Shown piece after piece: positions 25,924 to 36,784 of a stretch of DNA of 64,000 nucleotides. How positions within the stretch are numbered: the stretch's first letter is position 1; every line of letters begins with the position of its first letter. The notes under the pieces are model-generated. The model had not been told where the DNA came from. It saw only the letters and a list, made by a program, of their open reading frames with translations, and did not search any database. A program made the translations under genes and the position numbers. This DNA comes from Parasponia andersonii. Lineage: Eukaryota; Streptophyta; Magnoliopsida; Rosales; Cannabaceae. The stretch is from NCBI GenBank assembly GCA_002914805.1, contig JXTB01000033.1, positions 1,095,668 to 1,159,667 on the forward strand. Reading direction: 5' to 3'.

Positions 25924-26256
25924 CACAAGAGCAATGACGGAGCCAGAAAAAAATTTCCAGAGGAGGAGATAGGGGGGGCAAAATCTAATGCCAAAATTTA
26001 GTATTTTTTTACCCTTCTTTTTTGCTCTTTATATTATTTATTCTTTAATTTCTTCAAATTTTAGGACAATCTAAAAATAGTATTTTTGAAATATACATAG
26101 TTAATATGGACCAACATATATATGATTAAAAGATTTTTAAGGTGAGGTCTAATGAAAAACTATTAACAAAAGTGTGGGAAAAATTAAGTATCTATATTAA
26201 TAAAATATAAATAAAGTTTAAAATCATAAAATTCAATGGGAACAAATTAGGGGTAT

Positions 26257-27085
26257 TGTGGGGCCTGTTCCTAGATCATGTGTCACATGGACGATTGAGT
26301 GGCAGAACAGATCACAAAGGGGGCACGCCATCCAACACGTGCCCAGAGTAACCATTTAAAAGTCACACAAGTCGTATACGGTACTACATGGGCCCATGGG
26401 CCGTCCAAGGCCAAGGCCAAATCCATCCCAGACCTTGGACGGTTCAGCCCAATCCAATCCCTGCCTCAGCAGTTGGGGGTCAGAAGCCTCGAGGGTCTTC
26501 TGCCAGAAGATCACGGGAGGCGATGCACTGCTCCAAACCCAGACAGGGCATTTAATGCGATCTTGGATAGGTGCGCACATTGGGCAAACCGTCCTGACAG
26601 AACGGCAGTTTGTCAAAGTCTCGCCCCCAACAGGCTCGAATCGTAGGGGACGGCGGAAAGCAGGCCACGACGATGTAAGGAAAATCACGGTAATCACGGC
26701 CCGTGATCTCCGAGTAAGTCATGATGAAAAGAGGTACTTGATCCTGGGATTGAGAGCCAGAAAAGCTCCCAGTTCCAGGATTATATATATAAGCCATGCG
26801 TCCCTCCAGAGAGGAATATATAGACATATACAAAAAAAAACCTTATCTTTGCTACTCAGACTCAGGGATAAACAACTAACTTAAGCATCGGAGAGTCTTT
26901 GCACGTGGCCACCCCCACCACTCCGACCCGAGCTGAAGTCAAAAGTACTCTGGGATAGCAAGGATACGTGGACAGTTGGTAGATATAACGTTGCACTCTG
27001 GGATAGCAAGGATACGTGGACAGTTAGTAGATACAATGTTAGCAGTTCAGAGATACATGGACAGCTAGTAAGAATTGCACTAACA
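26257..27085 (+). repeat. 5' LTR of the Tat-type element
   Basis: An 829-bp LTR, longer than its partner because of an internal tandem duplication of about 48 bp (CTCTGGGATAGCAAGGATAC occurs twice, at about 26948 and 26996). A TATATATA stretch near 26780 could be its promoter. Confidence 0.9.
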
Positions 27086-27088
27086 GTT

Positions 27089-27105
27089 TGGCGCCGTCTG
27101 TGGGA
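27089..27105 (+). other. Primer-binding region of the Tat-type element
   Basis: TGGCGCCGTCTGTGGGA follows the 5' LTR by three bases. It is the standard position and style of a plant gypsy tRNA primer site; I do not assign the tRNA. Confidence 0.7.
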
Positions 27106-27173
27106 AACTGTTGAGTGCAAGAGAAAGAGTAAGAGTCTCACGATCACGCTCTCCCCAAACAAAAAGCCATAAA

Positions 27174-28690
27174 ATGTCAAATAGCACCTTCAAGAATGAC
27201 AACCAGGAGCACATGTCCCGACATCGAAGAAAGCTCCCGGAAAGCACGACCAGATCTGGAGCAAAAGCTGTACCAGATGCTTGTTGCCCTGGCAGAAGCA
27301 AACCGGAAGGCAGAGATGGCCCACGAGGCCATCCTGAGTTTAAAAGATGAAGTCGCAGAAGTGTACAGAGATAACGCCCGCCTCGAAGAGCTGCTGGCAA
27401 GCGAAGCCAGAAGCGGGCGAATGGAAGACTTTGACGAATAGGTCCAACAATAGTCTGGAGACCAACCGCCGAGGGAAGTCCCCACCCCATCCAGATCGCG
27501 GATGCAAGGGGAGCGACAAAGCCAGACAAGGCCTTTCTGGGCCGGATCAACGGTGGAGAGAAGACACCAAGAAAGCCCGGAAGGTGTGCTTCCCAATTGA
27601 AAACAAGAAATGATGGCAGAATTGAGTAAGAGGCTCGGGGCCCGTCACAGTCAAACCCCCGATGATCTGGCAGAACAAACCATACAAGGGATCAACCGGA
27701 AGGCCTTCGCCGACTAGATCTAGCTGGAGCCCAAGCCGAAAGACTTCGCAACTCTGACCTTCAGACTGTTCGAAGGAAAGACCGACCTTCTCGATCACAT
27801 ACACCACTTTCAGCAGAAGATGGCCTTAGAAACCAGGGACGAGACTATGACTTGCAAAGTCTTCTCCACCACTCTGGCGGAGCCAGCCCTGTTATAGTTC
27901 ATACAACTCCAAGAGAAGTCCATAAACGGGTTCGAAAATTTTTGCAAACTTTTCTTAAAACAATACTCGGGCGCCCAGAGGTAGCAGAAAACCATACGAG
28001 ACCTTGACTGGTTAGAACAAATCACGAACGAGTCTCCGAGAGAATACTTGTCGCATTTCTTGGAGGTGATGTCCCTAGTGCACAATGCCGACTAAGCACA
28101 AACCACAAGCTCGTTCGTTAGGGGCCTGCAGCCGGGATCTATGCTTTCGGACTATCTGCTTTTGATCTTGCCATACGATATGGCAGGCGTCCAGGCAAAG
28201 TCGGAAGGAGTATTTAGGGTGATGGAAAGCTACCAGAAAGTGCAAAAGGCTCCACCGCGATAACAACAGCGCCGGCATAAACCCCGACTCCGCAAGGAAT
28301 AAAGAGGCCTGTGCCACCCCAAGGACTAGCTCCAAAGCAGGGAGCCCCAACCCAAGGCGGTTAAAAAGGCGGCAAGAGGAGGAAGACGTCAAGGGACCCA
28401 CTACCGAAATATAAGCTCAACACGCCGATCGATGTAATCTACCACCAGAACAAGGACAGAGGCATTTTTAAAGACCCGCCCAAGTCCGGTGTTCCTGAGC
28501 ACATGAAAAACAGGAACAGGTACTGCCAATTTCACAAAGATCACGGGCATCATACCATCAACTGCCGTAGCCTTTACGCACAGGTTATGATGGCGATCCA
28601 TGCCGGCAAGTTGAAGCAGTATATGAAGATCGGCGAAAGCCAGTCGAAGGAGGACGCCGCTAGGCCCAAAAAAGGAAAGTAGACCCAGGC
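27174..28690 (+). pseudogene. Broken gag of the Tat-type element
   Basis: The capsid-precursor region is spread over several frames with stops and frameshifts. A coiled-coil-like N-terminal part (27196-27441) contains a run of charged heptads. A capsid-like region with LFEGKTDLLDHIHHFQQKM and SPREYLSHF follows (about 27770-28080). A zinc knuckle of the form CQFHKDHGHHTINC sits at 28523-28564. Not functional. Confidence 0.75.
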
Positions 28691-28898
28691 CTCTGGGTCA
28701 GGTTAGCAGGCTTTGAGGATAGTGCCGACTATCATAGGCAAACCAGAGCTGACCCAGGGTCGGGAGGAGATGGATAAATGCCAAAAAAAGACCGAAGAAA
28801 GGGTGAAGCGCTTGAGGGAGATGGGTCATTCCGTCAACCACCTGACGATGGGAGAAAGCTATGCCTCAGCCGCCCCCATCGCCTTCACCCAGTAAGAT

Positions 28899-29387
28899 TT
28901 GACCATATTGCGCCTGCTCCATGACGACCCGTTAGTGATTAAGCTACTGATCGACTCCGCGTTAGTCGGAAGGGTCCTGGTCGATGGCGAGAGTAGCGTC
29001 GATGTCCTGTTCCTCAGCACGTTCGAGAGCATGGGCCTGAATCGAAACATACTCAAGCCGACTTATCAGCCGCTGTTCGCCTTTAACAGTACTAAGATCA
29101 GCCCCTTGGGAGTCGTGACCCTGAAGGTTTGCACTGCAGAGAGGTGCTTGGATGTGGATTTCGTCGTCATCGACTGCCAATCCTCCTTCAACGTCATCAT
29201 GGGGAGAAGGTGGATCCACGCCATGCATGGGGTCGCCTCAAACCTCCACCAGGTCTTAAGATATCTATCAAAGGATGGTACTTATACGATAGACATTAAG
29301 GGAGACCAAGCCTCCGCGAGGAAATATTTTTCAACCGCCCTGAAGGGAGCTGATGCGAGCACGAACACCTCGACGGGGGATACATAG
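28899..29387 (+). pseudogene. Aspartic protease region of the Tat-type element
   Basis: An open frame with the retropepsin-like segment RVLVDGESSVDVLF (the active-site aspartate is present; the usual VDGGSS is changed to VDGESS) and the later hydrophobic-glycine motif FNVIMGRRWIH. The frame itself is open but is cut off from gag and reverse transcriptase by stops. Confidence 0.75.
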
Positions 29388-29414
29388 CAATCAAAATACC
29401 GCCTGCCAGCATAC

Positions 29415-29873
29415 ATGAAGCAGATCGAAGAAGAGCCTGACGGGCCAGAATCCACGATTGAGGAACTGGTGGCGATCCCTTTGAAAGAAGCAGATTCAGC
29501 GAAGGTAGTCTTAATCAGGGCCCTGCTGCCCGAGGAGGAAAAGAACGAGCTGTTCGGGTTCTTTAGGCAGAACGAAGACGTCTTCGCGTGGTCCCACGAC
29601 GACATGCCTAGGATAGACCACGTACACGCCTACCACCGGTTGAATATAGACCCTAATTTCCCTTCAGTCAGGCAGAGACCCCGAAGGTTCGTGCTGGAGA
29701 AAAACAGGACGATCAACAAGGAGGTAGAGACGTTACTGGAGAACGGCCTGATCATGGAATGCGTATACCCATGCTGGGTCTCCAACCCGATGGTGGTGAA
29801 GAAGAAAAACGGCTATTGCCGTACTTGTATAGACTTCACCAACCTGAATAAGGCCTGCCCGAAGGACAACTGG
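29415..29873 (+). pseudogene. Truncated reverse transcriptase start of the Tat-type element
   Basis: Contains the conserved lead-in (AWSHDDMPRID, YHRLNIDP) and the first RT blocks (NGLIMECVYPCWVSNPMVV, CIDFTNLNKACPKDN). Homology stops abruptly at about 29873, before the catalytic YxDD block. The frame then runs on without homology to 30104. The junction marks a large internal deletion. Confidence 0.8.
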
Positions 29874-30631
29874 CATCATGTTCATCACCTGGGGATTCAA
29901 GATGGCTTGGATGTGTCAGCAATCCCTAGAAGATCCAAAGATGACGATCCCCTCCAGCTCCTTGAGCTGCCCCGCCGACAGTTACGGCTCAAACCTGCTT
30001 TCCTCTGCAGAGGCTGCGCAAGGCAAAATATTATGAGTAAAAACGGACGAGTTGTACACGAACCCAAAAATCACGACCTAGTACTTACTTTACAGAAAAA
30101 ATAAAGGAATTTGGAAATGCTCACCATTCACCCAAGGAGAGCGCCACGCCCCTCCAACGACATATAGTCTGGAGTGGGAGTCTCATTGCTTATCCGACTT
30201 CGGCAAGCCCCAAAAGATGTGGCATCCCAGGAGTGGCTGGAGGTAGAAAGTGGGGTAAGAGCTCTTCTTTGGGATGAGGGTGAGTTTGTAGGCATAAAAG
30301 ACCACCTCCAGGTCGATAGGCACATTGAGGATGACTGACAGAGCAGAGAGCCCCATCAAGATCATGACCCCGTTAGCGTTCAGCTGCATCGTGTGAATCC
30401 CCGTCTAAGTGAAGAACTGGTGGATTAGGGGAGGAGGGGGAAACCGCAGTCATTCCAGGTGCCTCCTCCCCAAGACGATGGAGCCATTGGGGGCGAGGCG
30501 AGAAGGTACCAATCCACTGGGCCCTCAATTCTTTGTAAGGTAACCCCACCAGGGAAGCAAAGCTACCTCCTTAACAAGTCCAACTCTGAATCTACGACGG
30601 GACAGAGCCTCTGATTCTGGTTCGGGGCCAT
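29874..30631 (-). pseudogene. Antisense gene remnant inside the Tat-type element, with an intron
   Basis: On the strand opposite to gag-pol there is a gene-like unit. A TATAAAAG box (30754-30761) lies about 120 bp before an ATG at 30631-30629. The frame stops after about 21 codons, but coding homology continues in another frame from about 30389 to 30183, ending with a segment of the form FWGLPKSDK that I recall from plant retroelement-associated antisense proteins. A consensus intron, GTAAGT at 30088 to TTGCGCAG at 30014 (75 bp), follows. Tat-lineage elements such as maize Grande are known to carry an extra antisense ORF of unknown function; this looks like a decayed one. Confidence 0.55.
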
Positions 30632-30753
30632 CGTTCTGAGTACAATCAAAGAAGCGAAATGTTCTAGCAAAGGGAAGAGTCGGAAGCCCTAAGATTTTAG
30701 AAAGCTAGAACACTTGGAGATTTTGGTAAAGTAAGAAATGAGCGTGAATGCGA

Positions 30754-30761
30754 CTTTTATA
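30754..30761 (-). promoter_or_regulatory. TATA box of the antisense gene in the Tat-type element
   Basis: TATAAAAG on the minus strand, about 120 bp before the antisense ATG, in a region lacking gag-pol coding sequence. Confidence 0.45.
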
Positions 30762-30952
30762 GAGGGGAATGGTGCGAGGAAGACAAAAGCATTGGAATTT
30801 CAAAAATCTGAAAAAAGTTGTGACACGGGATGGCATGCGCCATCGTCGGTAATTGGGGAGAAATAATGGTAAGGGGCCATATGTCCCCCTCAAATTGGAG
30901 GATTGGAGACACGATTTCCCTACTTGATGGATGCGAATCCATCAAATAGGGA

Positions 30953-30969
30953 AATAGGGAAATGGGGGC
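30953..30969 (+). other. Polypurine tract of the Tat-type element
   Basis: The purine-rich run GGGAAATGGGGG lies immediately before the 3' LTR, where plus-strand synthesis is primed. Confidence 0.6.
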
Positions 30970-30972
30970 AGT

Positions 30973-31756
30973 TGTGGGGCCCGTTCCTAGATCATGTGCC
31001 ACGTGAACGATTGAGTGGCAGAATAGGTCACAAAGGGGGCACGTCATCCGACACGTGCCCAGAGTAACCATTTAAAAGCCACACGAGTCGCATGCGGTAT
31101 CGCATGGGCCCATGGGCCGTCCGAGACCAGGGCCGAATCCATCCCAGACCCTGGACGGTTCAGCCCAATCCAATCTTTACCTCGGCAGCTGAGGGTCAGA
31201 AGCCTCGAGGGTCTTCCGCCAGAAGACCATGGGAGGCAATGCACTGCTCCAGACCCAGACAGGGCATTTAATGCGATACTGGATAGGTGCGCACATAGGG
31301 CAAACCGTCCTGACAGAACGGTAGTTTGTCAAAGTCTCGTCCCCGATAGGCTCGAATTGTAGAGGATGGCGGAAAGCAGGCCACGACGATGCAAGGGAAA
31401 TCACGGTAATCACGGCCCGTGATCTCCGGAGTAAGTCATGATGAAAAAAAGGTACTCAATCCTAGGATTGAGAGTCAGAAAAACTCCCAGTTTCAGGATT
31501 ATATATATAAGCCATGCGTCTCTCCAGAGAGGGATATATAGACATATACATAAAAAAAATATTATCTTTGCTACTCAGACTCAGGGATAAATAACTAACT
31601 TAAGTATTAAAGAGTCTTTGCAGGTGGCCACCTTTGCCACTCTGACCCGAACTGAAGTCAAAAGCACTCTGGGATAGCAAGGATACATGGACAGTTGGTA
31701 GATATAACATCAGCAGTTCAGAGATACGTAGACAACTGGTAAGAATCGCACCAACA
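30973..31756 (+). repeat. 3' LTR of the Tat-type element
   Basis: A 784-bp LTR beginning TGTGGGGCCC and ending CCAACA. It is clearly diverged from the 5' LTR by scattered substitutions and lacks that LTR's 48-bp internal duplication. Confidence 0.9.
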
Positions 31757-31961
31757 GGTGTTATTGAATTTTTTATGAGACATGTGGGTGAATTTTAAGT
31801 TATAAAAATTTAGACGAGACAAATGAGAGATATAATTGAGTATTTTAATAAATATGAGGTAAAAATAGAAATTTTAAAAAATTGAGGGGTAAATGCCCCA
31901 TGAGCCCTCCGGCATTGTACAAGAGTGTGTGTATACATATATACATATATATATATATATA

Positions 31962-32301
31962 GGCACNNNNNNNNNNNNNNNNNNNNNNNNNNNNNNNNNN
32001 NNNNNNNNNNNNNNNNNNNNNNNNNNNNNNNNNNNNNNNNNNNNNNNNNNNNNNNNNNNNNNNNNNNNNNNNNNNNNNNNNNNNNNNNNNNNNNNNNNNN
32101 NNNNNNNNNNNNNNNNNNNNNNNNNNNNNNNNNNNNNNNNNNNNNNNNNNNNNNNNNNNNNNNNNNNNNNNNNNNNNNNNNNNNNNNNNNNNNNNNNNNN
32201 NNNNNNNNNNNNNNNNNNNNNNNNNNNNNNNNNNNNNNNNNNNNNNNNNNNNNNNNNNNTATGCATAGATAAAAAAAAAAATACCTACTGAATTGGTGCC
32301 C
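31962..32301 (+). mobile_element. MITE copy in (TA)n, interior lost in the assembly gap
   Basis: GGCAC remains just left of the gap after a TA run, and the right end CCTACTGAATTGGTGCCC with TA repeats follows the gap. The right end matches the MITE copies at 24211 and 35212. A further fragment of the same end, GGATTGGTGCCC, sits at 32355-32366 between two more TA runs. Confidence 0.6.
31967..32259. other. Assembly gap, 293 N
   Basis: Run of N within a MITE copy between TA microsatellites. Open frames reported across it have no meaning. Confidence 1.
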
Positions 32302-32321
32302 ATATATATATATATATATGC

Positions 32322-32355
<34 letters not shown>

Positions 32356-32765
32356 GATTGGTGCCCATATATATATATATATAAATAAAGGTTTGGCATT
32401 ATGACTGAGAATTTGACCACAAGTTAATATTAGCTGTGTGTTCTGGCTTCAGGCTAGCACCATGATACGTTTCATTGTTATTTTATAGGATATTGAACAT
32501 ATGCATGAAGCCTTTCTCTTTTTTCTTTTTCACCGAAAATCTTATATATCTGCATGAACTGTATATAAACATGGTACGCGATTTATAGTAAGTAATTGGA
32601 CGTTTGACTTGAAAGCTATAAATATCTTGGAGCGATAAGTGACGAATTAACTTCAAAGTTTAAACATTAATTGTGAACTTATGCAGAGAAAGTTTTTAAT
32701 CTTTTGAACTATGAGTTTGGCCATCAAAACAAAAGGTAGAGCACAACGTAGTGAAAAAAAAAGGG

Positions 32766-32802
<37 letters not shown>

Positions 32803-34050
32803 TTTATCATTTGTTAATGAAAAATGTTAAATGTATTTTCTTTCTCATTATTTTTTATAATTTTCAGTGTTATTGTCTAACACGTGAATTTTATTATCGA
32901 ATTTATTATTTTAATAATGTAACAAATATACTAGAATCTACTTATAAAACAGCGAGATTAAGAGACTGCAACGGAGGAAAATGTAAAAGATAATGTTAGT
33001 AGTATTCTTTTTTTGCTAATATCATTAATATCATTTACGTCATGCGAGATTCGATTCTAAAAATGTCTAACCTTTTGAGATTTAATGGGGATTTTTTTTT
33101 GAAAAAGAGTAGTCATCATTTGAAATAATTCGCAGCTTATTTTATTTTATTTTTGTATTTCTTAGACGACTTGAACTCTATTTATTCTGCATTAATAAAT
33201 AAGGGGTTTTACAATTGGTGTCGCACAAACGACAAATACACAACTCAGCATATGCAAAGAAGTTTTGTACATAAATTTGTTAGATATGGGAGCGACGTTA
33301 ACTATAACTGGACGTACCACAGCTTTGACACGTTTAGATGCAGTATATCTGTACCTTGTAGTTCGTGCTATGCCATGCTTACCATATTATGCTATTCTGT
33401 AATTTAATCATGCTCATCTTTTATATCATGATTTTCATATCTAATTATTTCCCTTTTCAAGTTTTCAAATTTGTATTTTTGTGTCATAATCGTGTTTATT
33501 AATATAATTTTTTAAAATTTAGTTTTTTTAGGACTATGAGCACATATTTATTTTTAAGTGATTATGATGTTAATTATTAATTATTATGGACTAAAAATAA
33601 ATTATTTAAAAATTTTGAGATAAGTTTTTATATGAAATTAAGTCTAAAAATTGAAATATTACAAGTGTACGTGATAAATGGGAATTAATTTCAACTTTTA
33701 TAATTTAAGTACATGACCAAACTAGATTGACAACTATCTAAACTATATCAAAGTTTACTTAAAACTTATTATTGACATCTACTTAGATTATATATATATA
33801 TAAGGGCTTTTTATATATTAGAGTTGAGTTCTACCTTTATACCTTTGATATTATCTTTAAATTCTTTGTCCCAGATTTTTTAAATTTTAGAGTTTTTTTC
33901 TTTACAAAATTAAAAATTGACACAATATTTATATATATACCCTTAAATAAATTTATATTTATTTTTCTATTTCACAAACATTTATTTTATTAAAATTATG
34001 CCAAAAAAATTTATATAGTTTTAATTTAGGTAAATTTCCTAAAAACTAGT
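32302..34050. other. AT-rich intergenic stretch with TA runs
   Basis: TA microsatellites at about 32302-32390 and 32770-32798. No gene is recognised; open frames are short and of low complexity. The last five bases, CTAGT, are the left target-site duplication of the next element. Confidence 0.5.
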
Positions 34051-34794
34051 TGTTTAGGGTCAGAGTTGTACTCTAGATTAATTATTATGAACTTTACATA
34101 ATTAAAACAAAGTAGAAAATGATTAAATTAGACTATTAAAATGCACAATAGAAAGAGTAATCACAATACTTTCACGTGTCGAAGTAAGGTAAGCGGTCGC
34201 AATAAGAATAACTCTTCATATATCTTGATAGGACATACGATTGCAAGGATGACTCAATGAGTAGGGAATAAATAAAAATAAAATAATATTAAAAGTTGAC
34301 GGAGGCGAATAAACCGGCGATATTATCAACTGAAAACTAGAAGTAATAAAATAGCGCAATAAATAAATAAACAAAGAATTAAGTATTACTAGTTAACTGA
34401 GGCAAATAAACCAATCAAAATGTCGACTAGAAATCAACAGCAGAAATAAAATGCAGAAAAATGAATAATCAGAAAATCAGAAACTAACGAATGCGATACC
34501 GTCTATATGCCAGTTTTGATTAATTAGATGAGTTAGAATCATGAGATTATGAGGCAATAAGTCTAGTTATATTATCAAAAATAATAATAAATAACTAAAA
34601 TTAAAATACTGAATTTTAATGAATTTTAAATGAATTTTAAATAAAGCGATGTGACCGGTTACAAGGAAAAACAACACAAATTACTTAATAAATGCGCATA
34701 ATAATTAAAAAGAGAGTAAAATAACCTAGCACACTCAATGCAACAATACAGATTACTTTTTAAGGAGGGAAAGCATAGCATAATAGTAATTGCA

Positions 34795-34922
34795 TTTAGA
34801 GCGATAATACGAATTATTTGTCAAGATCGAGATACAAAACAAATATATATAATACGGGCATTTAGAGCAACAATACGAATTATTTGTCAAGATCGAGATA
34901 CAAAACAAATATATACAATACG
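34795..34922. repeat. Two-copy tandem duplication inside the solo LTR, period about 63
   Basis: The segment containing ATTATTTGTCAAGATCGAGA followed by ACAAAACAAATATAT occurs twice with few changes. Confidence 0.8.
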
Positions 34923-35018
34923 GAAAGCATAACACCTCGAACTTATGTAACAGGTCAAAGACAAAAAATTAAAAATTATGAAGAGTAGCTCAGTATCCAA
35001 GGATCACTATAATATATA

Positions 35019-35089
35019 GTGTAGTAATAATAATAATAATAATAACAACGATGCAAGCATATAAGTGTAACTTATGTATATATAGTGTA

Positions 35090-35123
<34 letters not shown>

Positions 35124-35152
35124 CGATGCAAGCATATAAGTGTAACTTATGT
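35019..35152. repeat. Tandem duplication with (AAT)n tracts inside the solo LTR
   Basis: TAGTGTAGTAATAATAAT, then AACAACGATGCAAGCATATA and AGTGTAACTTATGTAT, occurs twice; the AAT run is longer in the second copy. Confidence 0.8.
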
Positions 35153-35211
35153 ATGTATGTATATGAATGTCCGTGTATATATATATATATAGGTGTATAT
35201 ATATATATATA

Positions 35212-35473
35212 GGTTGCCAATCCAATAGGTATTTTTTTTTTTTTTCTTTACCTGTGGGTAGATATTTTTTAAATATTTTTTTTTTAGCCGTTGAATCACC
35301 GTCTAATAGTGATCCAATGGCTATAATGAAGTACATGAAAAAAACGTGTATCATTAATGCTCTCTCTTTCTTTTATTTTTTAAAATAAAAAAATATACAT
35401 GCTAAATTTTTATTGACCAAATTGATACTTATGTATAGGTAAAAAAAAAAAAAAACTTACTGGATTGGTGCCC
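35212..35473 (+). mobile_element. Best-preserved MITE copy in (TA)n
   Basis: A 262-bp unit beginning GGTTGCCAATCCAATAGGTA and ending CTTACTGGATTGGTGCCC, with imperfect inverted ends (GG-TTGCCAATCCAATAGGT against GGGCACCAATCCAGTAAGT). TA repeats flank it on both sides. It lies inside the solo LTR at 34051-36599, so it arrived after that LTR. No coding capacity. Confidence 0.85.
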
Positions 35474-36712
35474 ATATATATATATATATATATGGATATG
35501 TATATATGAATATGTATATATACGTATATGTGTAGGTGTGTGACTTTGAGACCAAGTCTTGCGAAGGTGGAGATGAATGATAATAGTCATAAGTTAGTAA
35601 TATAATAACGATATTAAAATGATAATGCAAATGTGTGTATAAACGTGTGTGTAGGTGAAGTTATGAACGTGTATGTGCTAGAAAACTTGGTGACCAAGTT
35701 TATGCGTATACGAAGATGGGGTGATGATGATATAATAAGCTTATACGAAGATGGAGTGATGATGATATGAAGACGAAGCTAGCTGCGGATTGTAAGGAAA
35801 ACAAAGAATGATGATGGTGATGATATGGAAGGCTAAAGTAAAGATATATGCATGGATATATATATGTGTGTGTGTAAATGAAGACTTGATGGACATGGGT
35901 GGATATTTAGCTATGTAACCACGGCTTAGAGGGGAAATAAGATGGTGATAATAACGAGGGTAGCAACTGGTTTACAAGGACTAAGAAGATGAGGATGGTA
36001 ATGATGATACGTTGTTAATGAAAGAGAGAGGAAGATACAACAACAAGAACTGATGAAGGAAGCTTCACTTGATAATTAAGCTTTGTAACCTCGGATAAAG
36101 GTAGAACACGGGCTACACCTCAAGATTAAATAAGAAGAGAAGGAGAGAGAGATGGAAATAAACGGCTTGAGAGGAAAATAAAAGAGAGAAAACAAAGCTA
36201 TTTGTATTATAGAGCAAATGAGTTGCTTCCGTCTTTTTTACATGGGTTATAAGCGCCTTTATACAGGCAAAGCTTCAAGCGGTTGAAGCGATGACAACGA
36301 GCCTAAGAGCTCTTCTATGGCTGACACATCTTCTGATAGGTGTCGTCTCTTAAGACGAGGACTTTGGTTTATTTGACACCTAGCTAGGGGGAAGCGGTAT
36401 AGTAGAAACTTGACACGTGGCCCAATTGTGTTGTGCCATGTGGCATCGTGTTGATGTGGTATGAAACTAGTAATTCTCCAATGAAAAATTGGCATGTCAA
36501 ACTTTTTAATTGGCCTCATTTTCCATAATTATCACTTTATTTGTGACTTAATATCTTAGTTAGTGATCAATTATAAAGATTTTATCACATCCCAAAACAC
36601 TAGTTATTATTCCAGTCGTGCTTATCCTACCTATTGCCACATATCGTATCATCTTGGACATATTTATTTATCATCCCAAGTCAGATGAGTATACTTACTA
36701 GTCATGTTGTGC

Positions 36713-36784
36713 CTACTGATCACATTTACAAATCATCTACTGATCACATTTACAAATCATCTACTGATCACATTTACAAATCAT
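36713..36784. repeat. Three-copy 24-bp tandem repeat
   Basis: CTACTGATCACATTTACAAA followed by TCAT, three exact units. Confidence 0.95.

Larger units (their letters stand above)
26257..31756 (+). mobile_element. Ty3/gypsy retrotransposon of the Tat type, internally deleted
   Basis: A 5.5-kb element with two LTRs beginning TGTGGGGCC and ending AACA, flanked by a 5-bp duplication with one mismatch (GGTAT at 26252-26256, GGTGT at 31757-31761). The order is LTR, primer-binding region, gag with a CxFH-type zinc knuckle, aspartic protease, start of reverse transcriptase, then an antisense gene remnant, polypurine tract and LTR. Most of reverse transcriptase, all of RNase H and all of integrase are absent, so the copy cannot move by itself. 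The gag and protease style and the antisense gene place it with Tat-lineage elements. Base composition is markedly more GC-rich than the surroundings. Confidence 0.9.
25932..31917. mobile_element. Non-autonomous hAT-like DNA element, split by a gypsy insertion
   Basis: The left end reads CAATGACGGAGCC and the right end, read inward on the opposite strand, CAATGCCGGAGGGC; both resemble the CAGTGGCGGAGCC ends I associate with non-autonomous plant hAT elements. The flanks form an 8-bp target-site duplication with one mismatch, CACAAGAG at 25924-25931 and TACAAGAG at 31918-31925, as hAT transposases produce. Without the nested gypsy element the unit is only about 480 bp, so it could not have encoded a transposase. 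A G-rich stretch follows the left end and a mirrored one precedes the right end. Confidence 0.65.
34051..36599 (-). mobile_element. Solo LTR of an unclassified LTR retrotransposon
   Basis: A 2549-bp unit beginning TGTTTAGGGT and ending CCCAAAACA, flanked by the perfect 5-bp duplication CTAGT (34046-34050 and 36600-36604). No internal coding region or second LTR is present. I place it on the minus strand because a TATAAAGGCGC promoter-like box followed by a CT-rich leader is visible on that strand near 36250. It contains two short tandem duplications (34795-34922 and 35019-35152) and hosts a (TA)n-associated MITE. Confidence 0.8.

Noticed and set aside
26299-27596. Overlapping open frames on both strands in the Tat-type LTR and early gag
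   Set aside because: They result from the GC-rich, stop-poor composition of the LTR; only the plus-strand gag-like frame shows family features.
31810-32420. Several long open frames on both strands
   Set aside because: They run through the N gap and TA repeats and are not real.
33153-33407. 84-codon frame that might be a retroelement protease remnant
   Set aside because: A DMGAT-like segment appears in another frame, but no other protease or polymerase motif is near it.
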